Source: Antedon mediterranea (Eukaryota; Echinodermata; Crinoidea; Comatulida; Antedonidae). Taken from it: a stretch of DNA of 64,000 nt. Of the stretch, positions 24,445 through 35,505 are shown piece after piece (position 1 is the stretch's first letter; each line of letters begins with the position of its first letter). The stretch is taken from positions 8,744,001-8,808,000 of the forward strand of contig NC_092672.1 in the NCBI RefSeq assembly GCF_964355755.1, read 5' to 3'. Below the pieces are notes generated by a model. The model was not told the origin of the DNA. It made no database searches and saw nothing but the letters and a program-made list of their open reading frames with translations. Position numbers and translations under genes: made by a program.

Positions 24445-26950
24445 AAACAGTGGTAGCGCCACCACTTTACAATGTATTTTTCAGTTGCGAGTTCAGGCGG
24501 ATATTACATAAATGCGTTTGTCAGAGGTTTTATTCTGTAAGTTAATATTATACTTTGATATATAGTATGGATGCTATATTTATATCTATTGGGTTAATGT
24601 GATACAAAGGACACAAATTATATCCACATGACTTGATTACTAAGATCCCAGGTTGAAAACATGGCATGATGTGACTTACTGAAATTAGATTCTCCTAAAT
24701 TACAAGATTACTTTTCTACTTTATATTCAAATTTTGTTCAATAGAAATTTACTTACCTTCTTCAAGACATCCGGAATTGCTGTACTATATCATTTTGAAC
24801 ACTTCGTTGTGAAACTATGCTGCGATAAAAGACTGTTTCAAAACGATTGATTGCAAAGAAGTATGGCCCAAAAATACACGTCTTGAGAGGCCTGGTAAAA
24901 TAGACTTGAAAAACATTTTGGCTTCCTCCAATAAACATCGTTATGCTGTAGCTAATTATACATTTATTTGTAAAAGATTTTTTTTAAGATACTCCAACGA
25001 CTTATGTTAGCACACCAGTATGTAGATTCAACAACGGTATGCAAACCGTTGCATCACAACGAGCAGTCCCTCCTACGTTAACGTAAATTCCATCGACGAA
25101 TGCCTAAATTCGAGTCTTAAAAAACACATTTTAACTCAAAATAAAGTAGATTCTTGTTTATTTCTTTCAAATGTAATATATGTATAACAATATAAATCAC
25201 ATATTAGCATTGCAAATCATTGTAAATGGTTCACATGTAGTATAACCTTCAATCATCTTCGAACATTACGTATACAGTACCAGTTTTGTAAAAAGTATTC
25301 AAGCACACCTGGTATCGTAATTCGTAACGTAACGCCCTCAACGAACTAGCTATTGGTACATGCGCATAGACTATTATTATTAAGCTCTGTCTACACTATC
25401 AAACGAGTTGGAGTGTGATTTTCCCAAATATGGTAGTGTGTGATATGATATCATCGTGTTCATATTATGGGCACATTATTGTTTTGTCACATAAAGTTTG
25501 ATAGTCTAGACAGAGCTTGTATCATTTCAACATCTCATTTTTTTTCTATCGGTTCTACAACCATGCACTGTTTTAGATTATATACATTTGCGCAAGATGA
25601 GCATGGGAGACAATTTCACATCAATAATTTATACATCTAGATCGTGTACTATGTTAACAACTTACATAACTCAATCAATTATTAAATCAATCGTTAATTT
25701 AATATGTACATTTATCATAATATATTTCTCGTTGACAACTTAATTGAGATATATTGTTATCAGTTCCACGAACGGCGAGGAGCACACACCGCGTTGTCCG
25801 CCTTATCATCAACATTGCTATATCACTTTAATCACCATCTCGTTTACATCGTCATCGTAAACTTTCCCAATCATTAAGTCACCTAAATGTCTTAATAACA
25901 ATCTCCATTTCGACTACATATCGTCGTCGTCGTTTCTGCTACCGCTTTCAACATAATTATTTTGGACATAAACCATTGGCCACCCAATGAAATGCATGGC
26001 CTCTTCGCTATAACATTCGTGTTAAAGAGCAGATGGATTCCGGGTTGCCAACCCGATTTGCCCTCCACATAAATTTTGAAAGATACAATGCAACTGATAA
26101 AACAAGAAGTTAAGTTGAGCACTTCTTTTTACAATGTTTAGACCATGGCCACGAATTAAAAAAAACCCTTGATACGTCACTGAACGAAAACGAAACATTT
26201 AGACATGTTAAACATAATTATGCCACAGGTATGGAAATAACTCACGTTTCCCGTAATGAATAATTCAACATTAATCACCACAGGCCATTAATGACAATTA
26301 CAAGAATGTAATTATATTCAACATATTTAATATTTCCTGTGATTTTATTTCAGACCTAAAGTTAATTCGAATCATCTGTCCCCATCTGTGATGGCTTCAT
26401 AAAACAAGTTGTTATCAAACATGTAGAAAATAGTTCTACTGATTAGGCCTAATTTCGATAATATCGAATTTTGTCCGTATCTTCCACCAAAGATTGTGGT
26501 TTTAATTGGTGTATTGTATTGTTACCCTTTAGCCATCAGCTGTGAGTTTGTTTATATGTGTATACATATACATATTCTCATCTGACTCCCCAATAACATG
26601 TTTGATTTGTGTTGATATAAAGTTTGCAGTACACCACGTATGACTATATATTTGGTTCTCAAAAGAACTGTTGAGTTTCTATACGTCTTCAGGAGTGAGA
26701 ATGTTTGATTTACCCTAAATTTGGTGATAGGCTTATTGCACTTTTACGCCCCTTATGGGCATCTTCTTTCAATACATATCATAAAATAAGATATACCGTT
26801 ATTAATTGCACCTTATTCGCTGTACTTTATCTCATTGACTTACGTTCAGTTTCATAAGCAAATTATGTAATGTAATGTCATATTATTACAGTATGTACCA
26901 CATGTCTGCATTATGTGCTTATTGTCATGATACATGCGTCATGTGATACA
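24445..26950. other. Non-coding stretch with one TTAA MITE
   Basis: Apart from the MITE at 25384-25516 and a short CGT run near 25920-25935 nothing was recognised. The minus-strand frame at 25892-26122 has no family features. Confidence 0.4.
25384..25516. mobile_element. MITE of the GCTCTGTCTACACTATC family
   Basis: TTAA (25380-25383) precedes GCTCTGTCTACACTATCAAA. The right end is the inverted GTTTGATAGTCTAGACAGAGC followed by TTGT, a worn TTAA. The interior has the TGGTAGTGTGTGATATGATA and TATGGGCACAT blocks common to the family. Confidence 0.8.
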
Positions 26951-26959
26951 TGTGACATT

Positions 26960-27596
26960 GTATTATACAATTTGCCGGCTATTCATTGAAAATTCATAGA
27001 ATAATATAAACAAGTAGGCCTATTGTGTAGGTGTGGAATCTAACAGCTCTAGCTGGACGACAACAGTAGTGGCCAAATCTGGCATAATTATGCTGTCTGG
27101 CCAAATTTTGAACCAACTGACATCTAACAGCTCTAGCTGGACGACAACAGTAGTGGCCAAATCTGGCATAATTATGCTGTCTGGCCAAATTTTGAACCAA
27201 CTGGCATCTAACAGTTCTAGTTGGACGACAACATTAGTGGCCAAATCTGGCATAATTATGCTGTCTGGCCAAATTTTGAACCAACTGGCATCTAGCATAT
27301 ATGCTAGGCATAATTTTAGAAAATCTAGCATAATCTGGCATAATTTGAAAGATCCAATGATACAGCATATGGCAGACAATTCAGCATAATATCTTGCATA
27401 TTTTCTAAAAAAACTAGCATAATTTTTACTAAATCTAGCATAATTTGGCCGAAAACCTTCGCACTTTCATGGTAAAAAAATACACATACACTGCCCTCTT
27501 TTCTGCTATTTTGGCCATAAATGTGTCTAACATAATCTGGCATCATTTTGTGCTGCCATCTAGCATAATTTTGTATTATACAATTTTCCGGCTATT
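26960..27596. repeat. Repeat block bounded by a 25-bp direct repeat
   Basis: TATTATACAATTTGCCGGCT at about 26960 and TATTATACAATTTTCCGGCT at about 27572, each followed by ATTCA, bound about 600 bp. The block holds the 84-bp triplicate and a field of CTAGCATAAT/GGCATAATTT words. The direct repeats may be a long TSD-like duplication or a repeat-mediated duplication. Confidence 0.55.
27039..27290. repeat. 84-bp tandem repeat, exactly three units
   Basis: Units at 27039-27122, 27123-27206 and 27207-27290 begin TCTAACAGCTCTAGCTGGAC and differ at only a few sites. Since 84 is a multiple of 3 and the unit lacks stops in several frames, it produces spurious open frames on both strands. A related, looser version (CTCTAGCTGGACGACAACAG) is at about 28546-28700. 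Confidence 0.9.
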
Positions 27597-28545
27597 CAAA
27601 ACTAATGTAGTTTAGCTAGCCGTCTCCTATATAATATCTTCTTGCCCGTTCGTCATTAACAGCCGAATCCAATGAAGAATAAAAGTATTGTAGGCCTACT
27701 GTATATAGATTACCCTTCTTATGGGGCACTATAAACAAATAATGATTTACACCATAACATAAAAATAATACTATTCAGTCAAGAGTCAAACAAGGCACAT
27801 ATATCTTCTATGTGACTGTATGTAAGTAAAACAGATCGACAAAACATTTATTACGAATGTTGGCAAACATATGAACCACTTTCCTTATGGAATATTTCTG
27901 GTTCAAATCGTTATTCTCTTCCTTATTCTATATATTTGTTTTTAGGTCGATTTTGTTGTTTTTATAGGTCTTCCTATCAATAATTAGACTCTTTCCTGGT
28001 CTAATGACTCGTCTCTCACCATCGTAGTATTTCGCAAAACACCAGACACAGACAAGGAGTTAAATCATTTATATTCAATTTGAGTTTTAGAAAGATCCAA
28101 AAATATCACTCATAATTCATCATGGTACCTATGTTGTAAAAATACGGAATCTGAATATTAGAAGACAGGCGAAACAGTTGCTCTGTCGTATTAGAATGCT
28201 TGAAAACCAGACAACTGTGGAAAAAAAAGTGGTTTCTTTGCATATCAAAGATGTTTTATATTTATTTTTGTATTCAACAATTGTGATAATACCATCTTAT
28301 GAAGCAATATAGATGTTACGATATCTGATGCGTAGAGCTATTCATATTCTGCATAGCAATTTGACCTTCATTGCTTGTCAGCCGAAAGTTTGTTGTTTGT
28401 CTACAAAACATTGGCCTAGGATGACCTAGGCAAATTTACGGCTTTTGCTTTCTGCGGTTTAAATCAATTATTACAGGCGACTATTGTCACTGCATGGCCT
28501 CACCTGGAAGATCCAAATATACGCGTTTCAATAATGTAAACACGT

Positions 28546-28700
28546 AGGCCTATGTTGTGTAGGTCCGGAATCCAACAGCCGTTGACTCAAGTTGAATGAA
28601 CAGCTCTAGCTGGACGACAACAGCTGTAGTGAGACGACAAATGTACATCTCTAGTTGGACAATAACAGCTCTTGATGACAGTAGTTCTAGCTAGACAACA
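28546..28700. repeat. Diverged relative of the 84-bp repeat
   Basis: It shares GTAGGCCTAT, TGTGTAGGT and AACAGCTCTAGCTGGACGAC with 27016-27070. Four further degenerate CTCTAGTTGGAC-like units follow. It lies just downstream of the GPCR stop codon in the GPCR's direction. Confidence 0.6.
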
Positions 28701-28815
28701 TTATAGCAGCGGTCATGCTATTACCTCACCATTCATTACAGTGTAAATATATACTTCTCGTTAGTAGCCTACAGTTTTAAGTTTCTTTTTTTTATATTAC
28801 AACGCTCGTTTCGTA

Positions 28816-29860
28816 TTATTTTAACATCATGCTTGTTTCTTTTATTGTCAAGAGTGCATATGATCTGTCTTGCCTGCTTACATAGTCAGTTGAAAAGTTA
28901 TTTTGGCTGGTGATTCGAAGATCTGGTGGTGCTTTGAAGAAGAAGCATGGTAAATGCATGAGTTCGTTTCGTACTGCCCTGTTGATAACTAGTACCACAA
29001 TCGGGTGAGTACAAGCATTTATGTAGACTAAAGGCCGTCCGAAATCACACAGACGTTTACCTAGCTCAATGTAGACAAATTGTTCTTGCAAATACATGCC
29101 AAGATTGATAGGAAAATGGCAAACAGCAAACACGATAGTGATGAGTAGAACGGACAATGCAAGACGATTCCGCTGTCGTGTTCGCTCTTTACGATTCGTT
29201 GAGTTTTGTGATGCGGAGCTGCGTCGACTGCGGAATAAAATCACTGCCATCTCTACGTAGAATGTCGATATCACGCACAGTGGGATTACGTACATAACAA
29301 TTCCGCGCGTGATCTCATATACTTTGGCTCCCTTGGAAAATCGCGGAATATATTCACATACATCGTGCTTGTTTAGTTTCCCACAAACAAGTATAGGCAC
29401 GCTTGATAATATTGATAACACAAGGATAAACAGTAGAATTATATAACGAAATCTAATAACAAGGGTTCTACCACGTATTGGATTCCGCACGACCATGGAT
29501 CGATCAAGGCTCAGCGCTACTAAAGTAAAAATGGCAAACCCTTGTACAGTGACTTCAAACGCGCTGTACAGTTTACATTCTAAATCGGTAGAAATCTTAA
29601 CTCGTTTGTGAAAAAACTGCCGAAACAAACTACGATACGCTAGAAAAACGAAGTTACACAAACAGAGCCACATGATAAAGAAATAAGCGTTACCGCACAC
29701 GAAACCACGAGTAGTTCCACACATGCATATTTTGATGCATACTGCAACTAATATGAGGTTAAGGATTATACCAATACAGCACACGGTCATATTTACATAC
29801 ACTAGCGCCTTACTATCCAACCAGCTCGAGTCCGTTGTTGCCTCCGCTGTAAAATTATCA
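28816..29860 (-). CDS. Class A (rhodopsin-like) G-protein-coupled receptor, main exon
   Basis: The product is a seven-helix plasma-membrane receptor. The open frame from 29859 to the stop at 28816 begins DNFTAEATT and has N-glycosylation sites NFT and NMT before helix 1. Helix 3 ends LDRSMVV (DRS where DRY is usual). A Cys before helix 3 (LECKLYSAF) and one in extracellular loop 2 (KHDVCEYIPR) can form the conserved disulfide. Helix 5 carries a proline (YVIPLC), helix 6 has FAVCHFPIN in place of FxxCWxP, and helix 7 has NACTHPIVV in place of NPxxY. The C-tail has PCFFF, a likely palmitoylation site, and is Ser/Thr-rich. The exon seems to start at 29860 after a pyrimidine-rich tract ending TTTTTTCAG, giving a phase-2 junction, so a short upstream exon with the start codon is expected but was not found. 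The in-frame Met at NMT is an alternative start. The ligand is unknown; a peptide-type receptor is a guess. Confidence 0.85.
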
Positions 29861-29863
29861 CTG

Positions 29864-31239
29864 AAAAAACAAAAACATTATAAGTCTATAGTAATATATG
29901 AATAATCTTTACCAACTGTGGGCTCTAAATTACCTTAAACGTAAAGTTATATAAGCGTTATGTACATATAAACATTCCAAAAACTTGATGAAGAGGCCCG
30001 ACTATCCAAGATGGGCGAAATGGTTATACTTTTTAAAGGACAGCATTAAGCGATTTTTTTCAGTTTTATTCTTAAAGATAACCCTGTTCACATAACACAT
30101 TGTGATGGACTTGTTTCGTCTTGATAGGTAGCCAGAGTAGGATCTTAACCATCAAAGCATAATGGAATAAATTGGCGGATGGCCCAGTAAAAACTAGTTT
30201 TAAATTTGACTATTTGACTATAACACATGCATTCATGTTTTAGTTCCCACTAAAACGCAACACAGCGACGTATTGACGCAACGTGCTGTATTGCGTAATC
30301 ACAAGTGAGAACCGACGACGCAACAGTGCTGCAAACATCGCAGGTATGATTTCGCGCAGGCGGGGCAAACACAATTATTGGAAGGGCATTTTCTTACTTT
30401 GCGTTACGTTGCGTATCTAGTGGGAACAAAGCTTTAGATCTGACGAAAACTGTGGCGACGTGTAAACGGTACATTATGTAACAGTATGTCGTCAAGCATA
30501 ACTTAATAAATGTCATATGTCAAATACTATCATCTCTTTTGTTACGATTGTTTATACTTAGAATACTGAAATTTTTTTTTTCCACAACGTTAACGCTAGA
30601 ATTGCATTTAATAGCAATACTTTATATCTTAACATCTATAAATTACGTGACATCTCTGTCAAAGAATATATACACTTAATAGTAGAATCATAAGTGATTG
30701 ATAAATGATGGTTTACAATGACTAAATAAATTTAATATTTAATCCGTGTTTTATGATTACAGAACGATCCATTATATAGTGTAAAGATTATGGATTGAAG
30801 TCACGATTGTATAACATCATTTATTTCACCATTGTTTTCTGCCTCGGGTTAAGTGATCTGATCGTCCAAGGAAATGTGTTTGTCTTCGCAATAATAATTA
30901 TTGTGATTTACATGACGATAGCTAGTATAGATAGCATCCTATTGTGTAAGTGTTTACGGACGTGTATATATTATATGTCATTCTGAAAAAAAAATCATCA
31001 CAATAGTGTATCGAATATGACATTTTCTGTAATCTTACACATGTATTAATTTACACGTGAAGTGGCACAGTGTATGGGTACCTAAGGTGTAAATATACTT
31101 TAAAAAAAAATCTGACTGGTGGACTAACATAAAAAATACATAACTAGACTGGGCGTTGTATCAGGTTTCTTTACTGGTGTTGGTACTATATCGTTTGCCT
31201 TCTAATTGGATCCAAGATTATAATTATAATATCATCATT
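29864..31239. other. Non-coding stretch upstream of the GPCR
   Basis: It contains a MITE at 30236-30434. The 63-residue hydrophobic frame at 30795-30986 has no supporting context. The missing first exon of the GPCR may lie here or further right. Confidence 0.4.
30236..30434. mobile_element. MITE of the GGTTCCCACTAG family
   Basis: The left end is TAGTTCCCACTAAAACGCAA, with its outer tip worn. The right end is TTGCGTATCTAGTGGGAACA followed by AAGCTTTA. The interior is the TATTGACGCAACGTGCTGTA / GGGCAAACACAATTATTGGA subtype also present at 12131-12350 and, inverted, at 33243-33450. Confidence 0.7.
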
Positions 31240-32410
31240 CAAGTCAAGTCAAGTATCATTTATTATCATTTGTTTTAGGAAAAACATAGAAATTCTGTTT
31301 GCTCTGTTGGCGGAGCACAATATCCAACGGACACAACACGAACTCAAAAACAAAAACATTACAGAAAAAAAGTGTCTACATCATATGGCTCTAATAGATC
31401 CTGGAAAGAAACTATTTGTAAATCGTGCCTTATTGGCCTTAATAGAACGAAATCGCCGACCGCTGCGCATCAACTGGAACATACTAGAGGCCGGATGAAA
31501 TTGATCATCTTTGATAGCCACTGCCTTTTTCAGAAGACGATCCGAAAATATGTTCTCCAAAGGCAGTTGTGTAGATCCAATTATACGCGATGCGGTCTTG
31601 ACTATTCTATTTAGGTCACGCTTTTCATTTTCGGTAGCGCTACCGAACCATACCGTTAAAGAATACGTTATTACACTCTCTATAACTGACCTATAGAAGG
31701 ACGACATTATTTCAGAGTTTATACCAAATGATTTAAGTCTACGTAGGAAGTAGATTCTTCTTTGGGCCTTTCTAATAATGTTACGTGTGTTAATATGCCA
31801 CTTCAGATCATTTGAAATATAAATACCCAAGAATTTAAATTCTTCTACAAACTCAACTGATATACCATTAATAAATATTGGATATTTGACAATAAGTGAT
31901 TTACGGAAGTCAACAACCATTTCTTTAGTCTTAGATACATTCAAGAACAGATTGTTTTCGTTACACCAGTCTACAACTCGTTTAACTTGGTTGCGATAAT
32001 TAGACTCATCACTGTCATCATTGATTAGACCTACAATGGTAGTATCATCCGCAAATTTAGCGATATGACAGTTACTGTAGTAGGTAACACAGTCATAGGT
32101 AAATAAAGTAAAAAGAAAGGGCGACAGTACACAGCCCTGTGGTACACCTGTATTTATAATACGCTTATCTGATATAATGGTACCCACTTTAGTACGTTGG
32201 GGTCGATCAGTTAAAAAGTTTAACACCCAGTTACATATAGAAATATCGAAACCGATTTCAACCATCTTAGTGTGTAACTTATATGGTACAATCGTATTAA
32301 ATGCTGAACTAAAATCTATATATAAAATCCTAGCATATCTTTTATCACGTTCGAGATGCTCTAAGATCCTATTCAATTTCACATACCATATTCGAAAGTT
32401 GCAATAATGT
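31240..32410 (-). mobile_element. 5'-truncated LINE, minus strand, (ACTTG)n tail
   Basis: On the minus strand the reverse-transcriptase frame is followed by about 125 bp and then AATAAATGATACTTGACTTG, i.e. a polyadenylation signal with a pentanucleotide tail (complement at 31240-31256). The 5' side stops abruptly near 32410 in the middle of the protein, as in most LINE copies. No TSD was confirmed. Confidence 0.7.
31381..32400 (-). CDS. LINE reverse transcriptase, C-terminal two-thirds
   Basis: Reverse transcriptase of a non-LTR retrotransposon. Visible blocks in order: the catalytic YIDFSSAFNTI (first Asp), FLTDRPQRTKVG, GVPQGCVLSPFLF (template-primer block), KFADDTTIVG (catalytic Asp pair), NVSKTKEMVVDFR and EFKFLGIYIS. 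The C-terminal segment ends SGRRFRSIKANKARF and SFFPGSIRAI, an ending seen in CR1/Rex1/L2-like elements. The frame is uninterrupted to the stop at 31381 but lacks the endonuclease and the first reverse-transcriptase blocks. There is no ATG at the left of the frame, so this is a truncated copy, not a start. It may be fairly young since no stops are present in 330 codons. Confidence 0.85.
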   Translation of the reverse strand, partial: NFRIWYVKLNRILEHLERDKRYARILYIDFSSAFNTIVPYKLHTKMVEIGFDISICNWVLNFLTDRPQRTKVGTIISDKRIINTGVPQGCVLSPFLFTLFTYDCVTYYSNCHIAKFADDTTIVGLINDDSDESNYRNQVKRVVDWCNENNLFLNVSKTKEMVVDFRKSLIVKYPIFINGISVEFVEEFKFLGIYISNDLKWHINTRNIIRKAQRRIYFLRRLKSFGINSEIMSSFYRSVIESVITYSLTVWFGSATENEKRDLNRIVKTASRIIGSTQLPLENIFSDRLLKKAVAIKDDQFHPASSMFQLMRSGRRFRSIKANKARFTNSFFPGSIRAI

Positions 32411-32757
32411 GTACATTATTAAATTATCCTGTACGTGTTTCGCATGGAAACACTTATCACTTATAGGTATATCGTTAAAAGCACTGTAAAGAAAGAATCA
32501 CGTGTGTAACGCAATAATTCACCACAAACGTTCAGTTATCAGTTTGTACACGAATGTGGAACGCGTGCGTATTAAATCCATGGATTATTCAAGTAAAAAT
32601 CCGTTACTAAATAATTCCTTGTGTTAGGTTAGTTTCATAATGATGTAAATACCTTAAGGGAAAAATATCTTAATGGTTCGTGCTTTGTAGTATAATAATG
32701 CAATTCACTTGAATACTGTAGTATTTCCAATGAATAATAGAATTCGTATACAATACT

Positions 32758-33133
32758 AATGGAATTATTATGTAGAAAATGCAGTCATGCCTAAAACTGA
32801 ATTGTTTATCTTTTTGTCCTTACGAATTGGACAGGATTAGACTGCATTTTTTTGATACATGATACATCAATAATAATTAACCCCGAAGACGATTTTACAT
32901 TGTGTCATTTTAGTGATGAACTTGTCAAATGATAAACTAATCCATAATGGAATTATTATGTAGAAAATGCAGTCATGCCTAAAACTGAATTGTTTATCTT
33001 TTTGTCCTTACGAATTGGACAGGATTAGACTGTATTTTTTTGATACATGATACATCAATAATAATTAACCCCGAAGACGATTTTACATTGTGTCATTTTA
33101 GTGATGAACTTGTCAAATGATAAACTAATCCAT
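32758..33133. repeat. 188-bp tandem duplication, near-identical
   Basis: 32758-32945 is repeated at 32946-33133, and I found one base difference (GACTGCATTT against GACTGTATTT). The first unit contains a perfect 11-bp inverted pair, AAAATGCAGTC (32776-32786) with GACTGCATTTT (32840-32850). The single difference breaks this pair in the second unit. Confidence 0.9.
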
Positions 33134-33242
33134 ATCAATAAACCTAATTCGAGGGCATTTTTATGCTATAAAAGGTAGGGACATAACTAAGGGCCAAAAT
33201 CATAACGAGGCACGCATACACACAGGATGATTTATCATCGTT

Positions 33243-33450
33243 AAGCTTGGTTCCCACTAGCGACGCAACGTAACGTAATCTACGCAACGTAAGCAAATGT
33301 CCTTCTAATAATTGTGTTTGCCCCCTCCTGCGTGAAATCAAACATGTGATGTTTGCAGCACTATTGCGTCGTCGGTTCCCACTTGTGATTACGCAATACA
33401 ACACTTTGCGTCGATACGTCGGTGCGTTGAGTTCTAGTGGGAACCACGCT
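33243..33450. mobile_element. MITE of the GGTTCCCACTAG family, TTAA at left
   Basis: GTTAAGCTTGGTTCCCACTA at the left and CTAGTGGGAACCACGC at the right, followed by TTTAAG. Arms GCGACGCAACGTAACGTAAT and TACGTCGGTGCGTTGAGTTC are inverted relatives. The interior CCTTCTAATAATTGTGTTTG subtype matches 11188-11372. Confidence 0.75.
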
Positions 33451-33451
33451 T

Positions 33452-35268
33452 TAAGGAGTAGCCTAGTCGACTAACCGTGACGAAGGATATTTTCCGAATT
33501 TTACGGGTTTTTTTTAAATTTCAATTTTCATTGCGCATCTCAATTCTAACAGCCAGCCCACCATCACTGTTATCGACTTTATTATATTGTTTTTCTAGAG
33601 TACAAAAGCAAGCCATATTTAATTTAGGCTTCATACGTTAAAAAAACAGATTTTAAAATGATGTTAAATATTGGAGTAATGGAGCAAAGCGTTGGTGCTA
33701 ACGATTTACGCGCGAAATCTGTATGTCCTAAAGTATGGGAAGATAAATTTGGTAATAGCACTAAAGCATAGTTCGCTTTCTTTTTCTCTGTCCGTCGCAT
33801 TTCAACTTATTTATCTCACAGCTGTCATTAGGTAGATATCAACTGTCTATTGACATTCATTTAGCCTAATTGTAAAACTACTTTTAATACATTTGTACGA
33901 GTTCACGTACCAAGAGTCTTTCACAGAACTTATTAATGTATACTGGTAACGAGTTCCATAGGGACACATTCGGAACCCAAAAAAGTGCCCATTATAAGGT
34001 TTGGCCGTATAGTGTTAACTTATTCCCCTCGTTCGATTAATAGGGGTTGGTAGTAGTGTTGAAGGCTATTCTCCCTCGATCGATTCACAGAGCAAGTGAT
34101 TATGGGTTACACTATAGGATGCTCAAACAATTTTTGTACTTTGATCCGCTTAATGTATATTCTTCGGGCTATATTATCGGATTAAAATGTTACCATTCCG
34201 TAAATATTCACTAATTATACAGTAACTTACATTGTGGCGTTTCCCTGATCGCCATTACTTATGTACATAGACAAACAAAACGTGTTAAATATGTTCGTGT
34301 ATTCGAAGCATACAATTTCAAAAAGCTATAAAAATGAAAGGTAGTTTAGATAAAAGACGAGAACATGTTTGTCTCAGGTGAAAAATAAACTTAGAACATT
34401 GACGAGGCAAATCAGGACTGTTTGCTGTTTGCATTTTAAATTTAAATTAATACGTTGCACGTTATCTTGTGTACGTACATTCTTAATTATTAGCAACTAA
34501 TTAAAACAATTCCAGCTGTTCGGATCAAGTCGCAGATAGATGGCATATAACGTGATAAAATTCAACATTACAATAATATAGCACGTGAAATAATGGGTAA
34601 TAATAGAAGAGGGAATTACTTATGCTGTACACAATGGCATGAGATATGCTTAATAACGCCAGTAAAAGTCTAGGCCGTATGATACTATACATATTTGTAT
34701 AAATTGTATCAGTGAATAGGAGTTGTTTTGATTTGTATTTGTTTAAGATCAGCATAGTGTATATTAAGTGGCTTTTTATGTATTCCTATTTTTGTATTGC
34801 GAATACTCATAATAAACATCACAGAAACATGAGTTTAAAAAAAACAGAGATGAAATTTATGACAAATTAAGGTCATCTAGGCCTACGTATGTCTAAGTAA
34901 AACATCTAGAGAAAATGGAATTGTAATGGCTATTATAGGCATATTATAAGATAAACATTGTAATAGTCTATGTTACTTTGATGCGGAATTTACGTTATGT
35001 AGTATAAAATTACCTTAGCATAGCTTTCGATTGAATTTGTTTAATTTTTCATTATGAGTCTATTTATGCATGCATTATGAGTGTATACATGGGTGTTTTT
35101 AAAATATTACACCATAAAATGTGGGCAAGGTCGTTAATGAATGAACAAGTGAAACTTAGATAATTAAATTATAATATCTTGTTGGTAAGGACATGCAATA
35201 TGTTGTATTGATACAGTAACATCACATGACCCAAAATGTATATATATATATTGAACAATACCATGAAA
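33452..35268. other. Non-coding stretch, no gene recognised
   Basis: AT-rich DNA without recognised repeats or exons. Short frames such as 34525-34755 have no recognisable features. Confidence 0.4.
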
Positions 35269-35340
35269 GCCCCAGCGGTCTAATGGTTAGGACAGCTGCA
35301 TATCAAGCAGACAGTCCGAGTTCGAGTCTTGGTTGGGGCG
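35269..35340 (+). tRNA. tRNA-like gene, anticodon AUC (would read Asp codon GAU)
   Basis: A 72-nt cloverleaf can be drawn. The acceptor stem is GCCCCAG with TTGGGGC (one G-U pair) and discriminator G. The D arm is GTCT-AATGGTTA-GGAC. The anticodon arm is GCTGC-ATATCAA-GCAGA with a G-A mismatch at its outer pair. A 4-nt variable loop follows, then the T arm CCGAG-TTCGAGT-CTTGG. The A-box (GGTCTAATGGTTAGG) and B-box (GAGTTCGAGTC) regions are good, and a TTTTT terminator follows at 35343-35347. Discriminator G fits tRNA-Asp, while the D-arm region resembles tRNA-Glu/Asp. AUC in place of the usual GUC is abnormal, so it may be a tRNA pseudogene. No SINE body follows. Confidence 0.65.
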
Positions 35341-35342
35341 AC

Positions 35343-35347
35343 TTTTT
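35343..35347 (+). terminator. RNA polymerase III terminator (T5)
   Basis: Five T residues begin three bases after the tRNA-like 3' end. Confidence 0.6.
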
Positions 35348-35447
35348 CTCATTCTCACAGATTTCCTCATCTTTATCGTTTCAAATTAATTAATTAAATT
35401 TCAGTATATCACCGGGCGGTTTAGAATTAATGTTCTTTGCCTGATGT

Positions 35448-35450
<3 letters not shown>

Positions 35451-35502
<52 letters not shown>
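35451..35502. repeat. (TA)n microsatellite
   Basis: About 26 uninterrupted TA units. Confidence 0.98.

Positions 35503-35505
<3 letters not shown>

Noticed and set aside
27020-27389. Open frames on both strands of 68-119 codons
   Set aside because: All are produced by the stop-free 84-bp repeat unit.
30795-30986. Hydrophobic 63-residue plus-strand frame (possible small membrane protein)
   Set aside because: AT-rich DNA easily gives such frames; no family match, no neighbour and no splice evidence.
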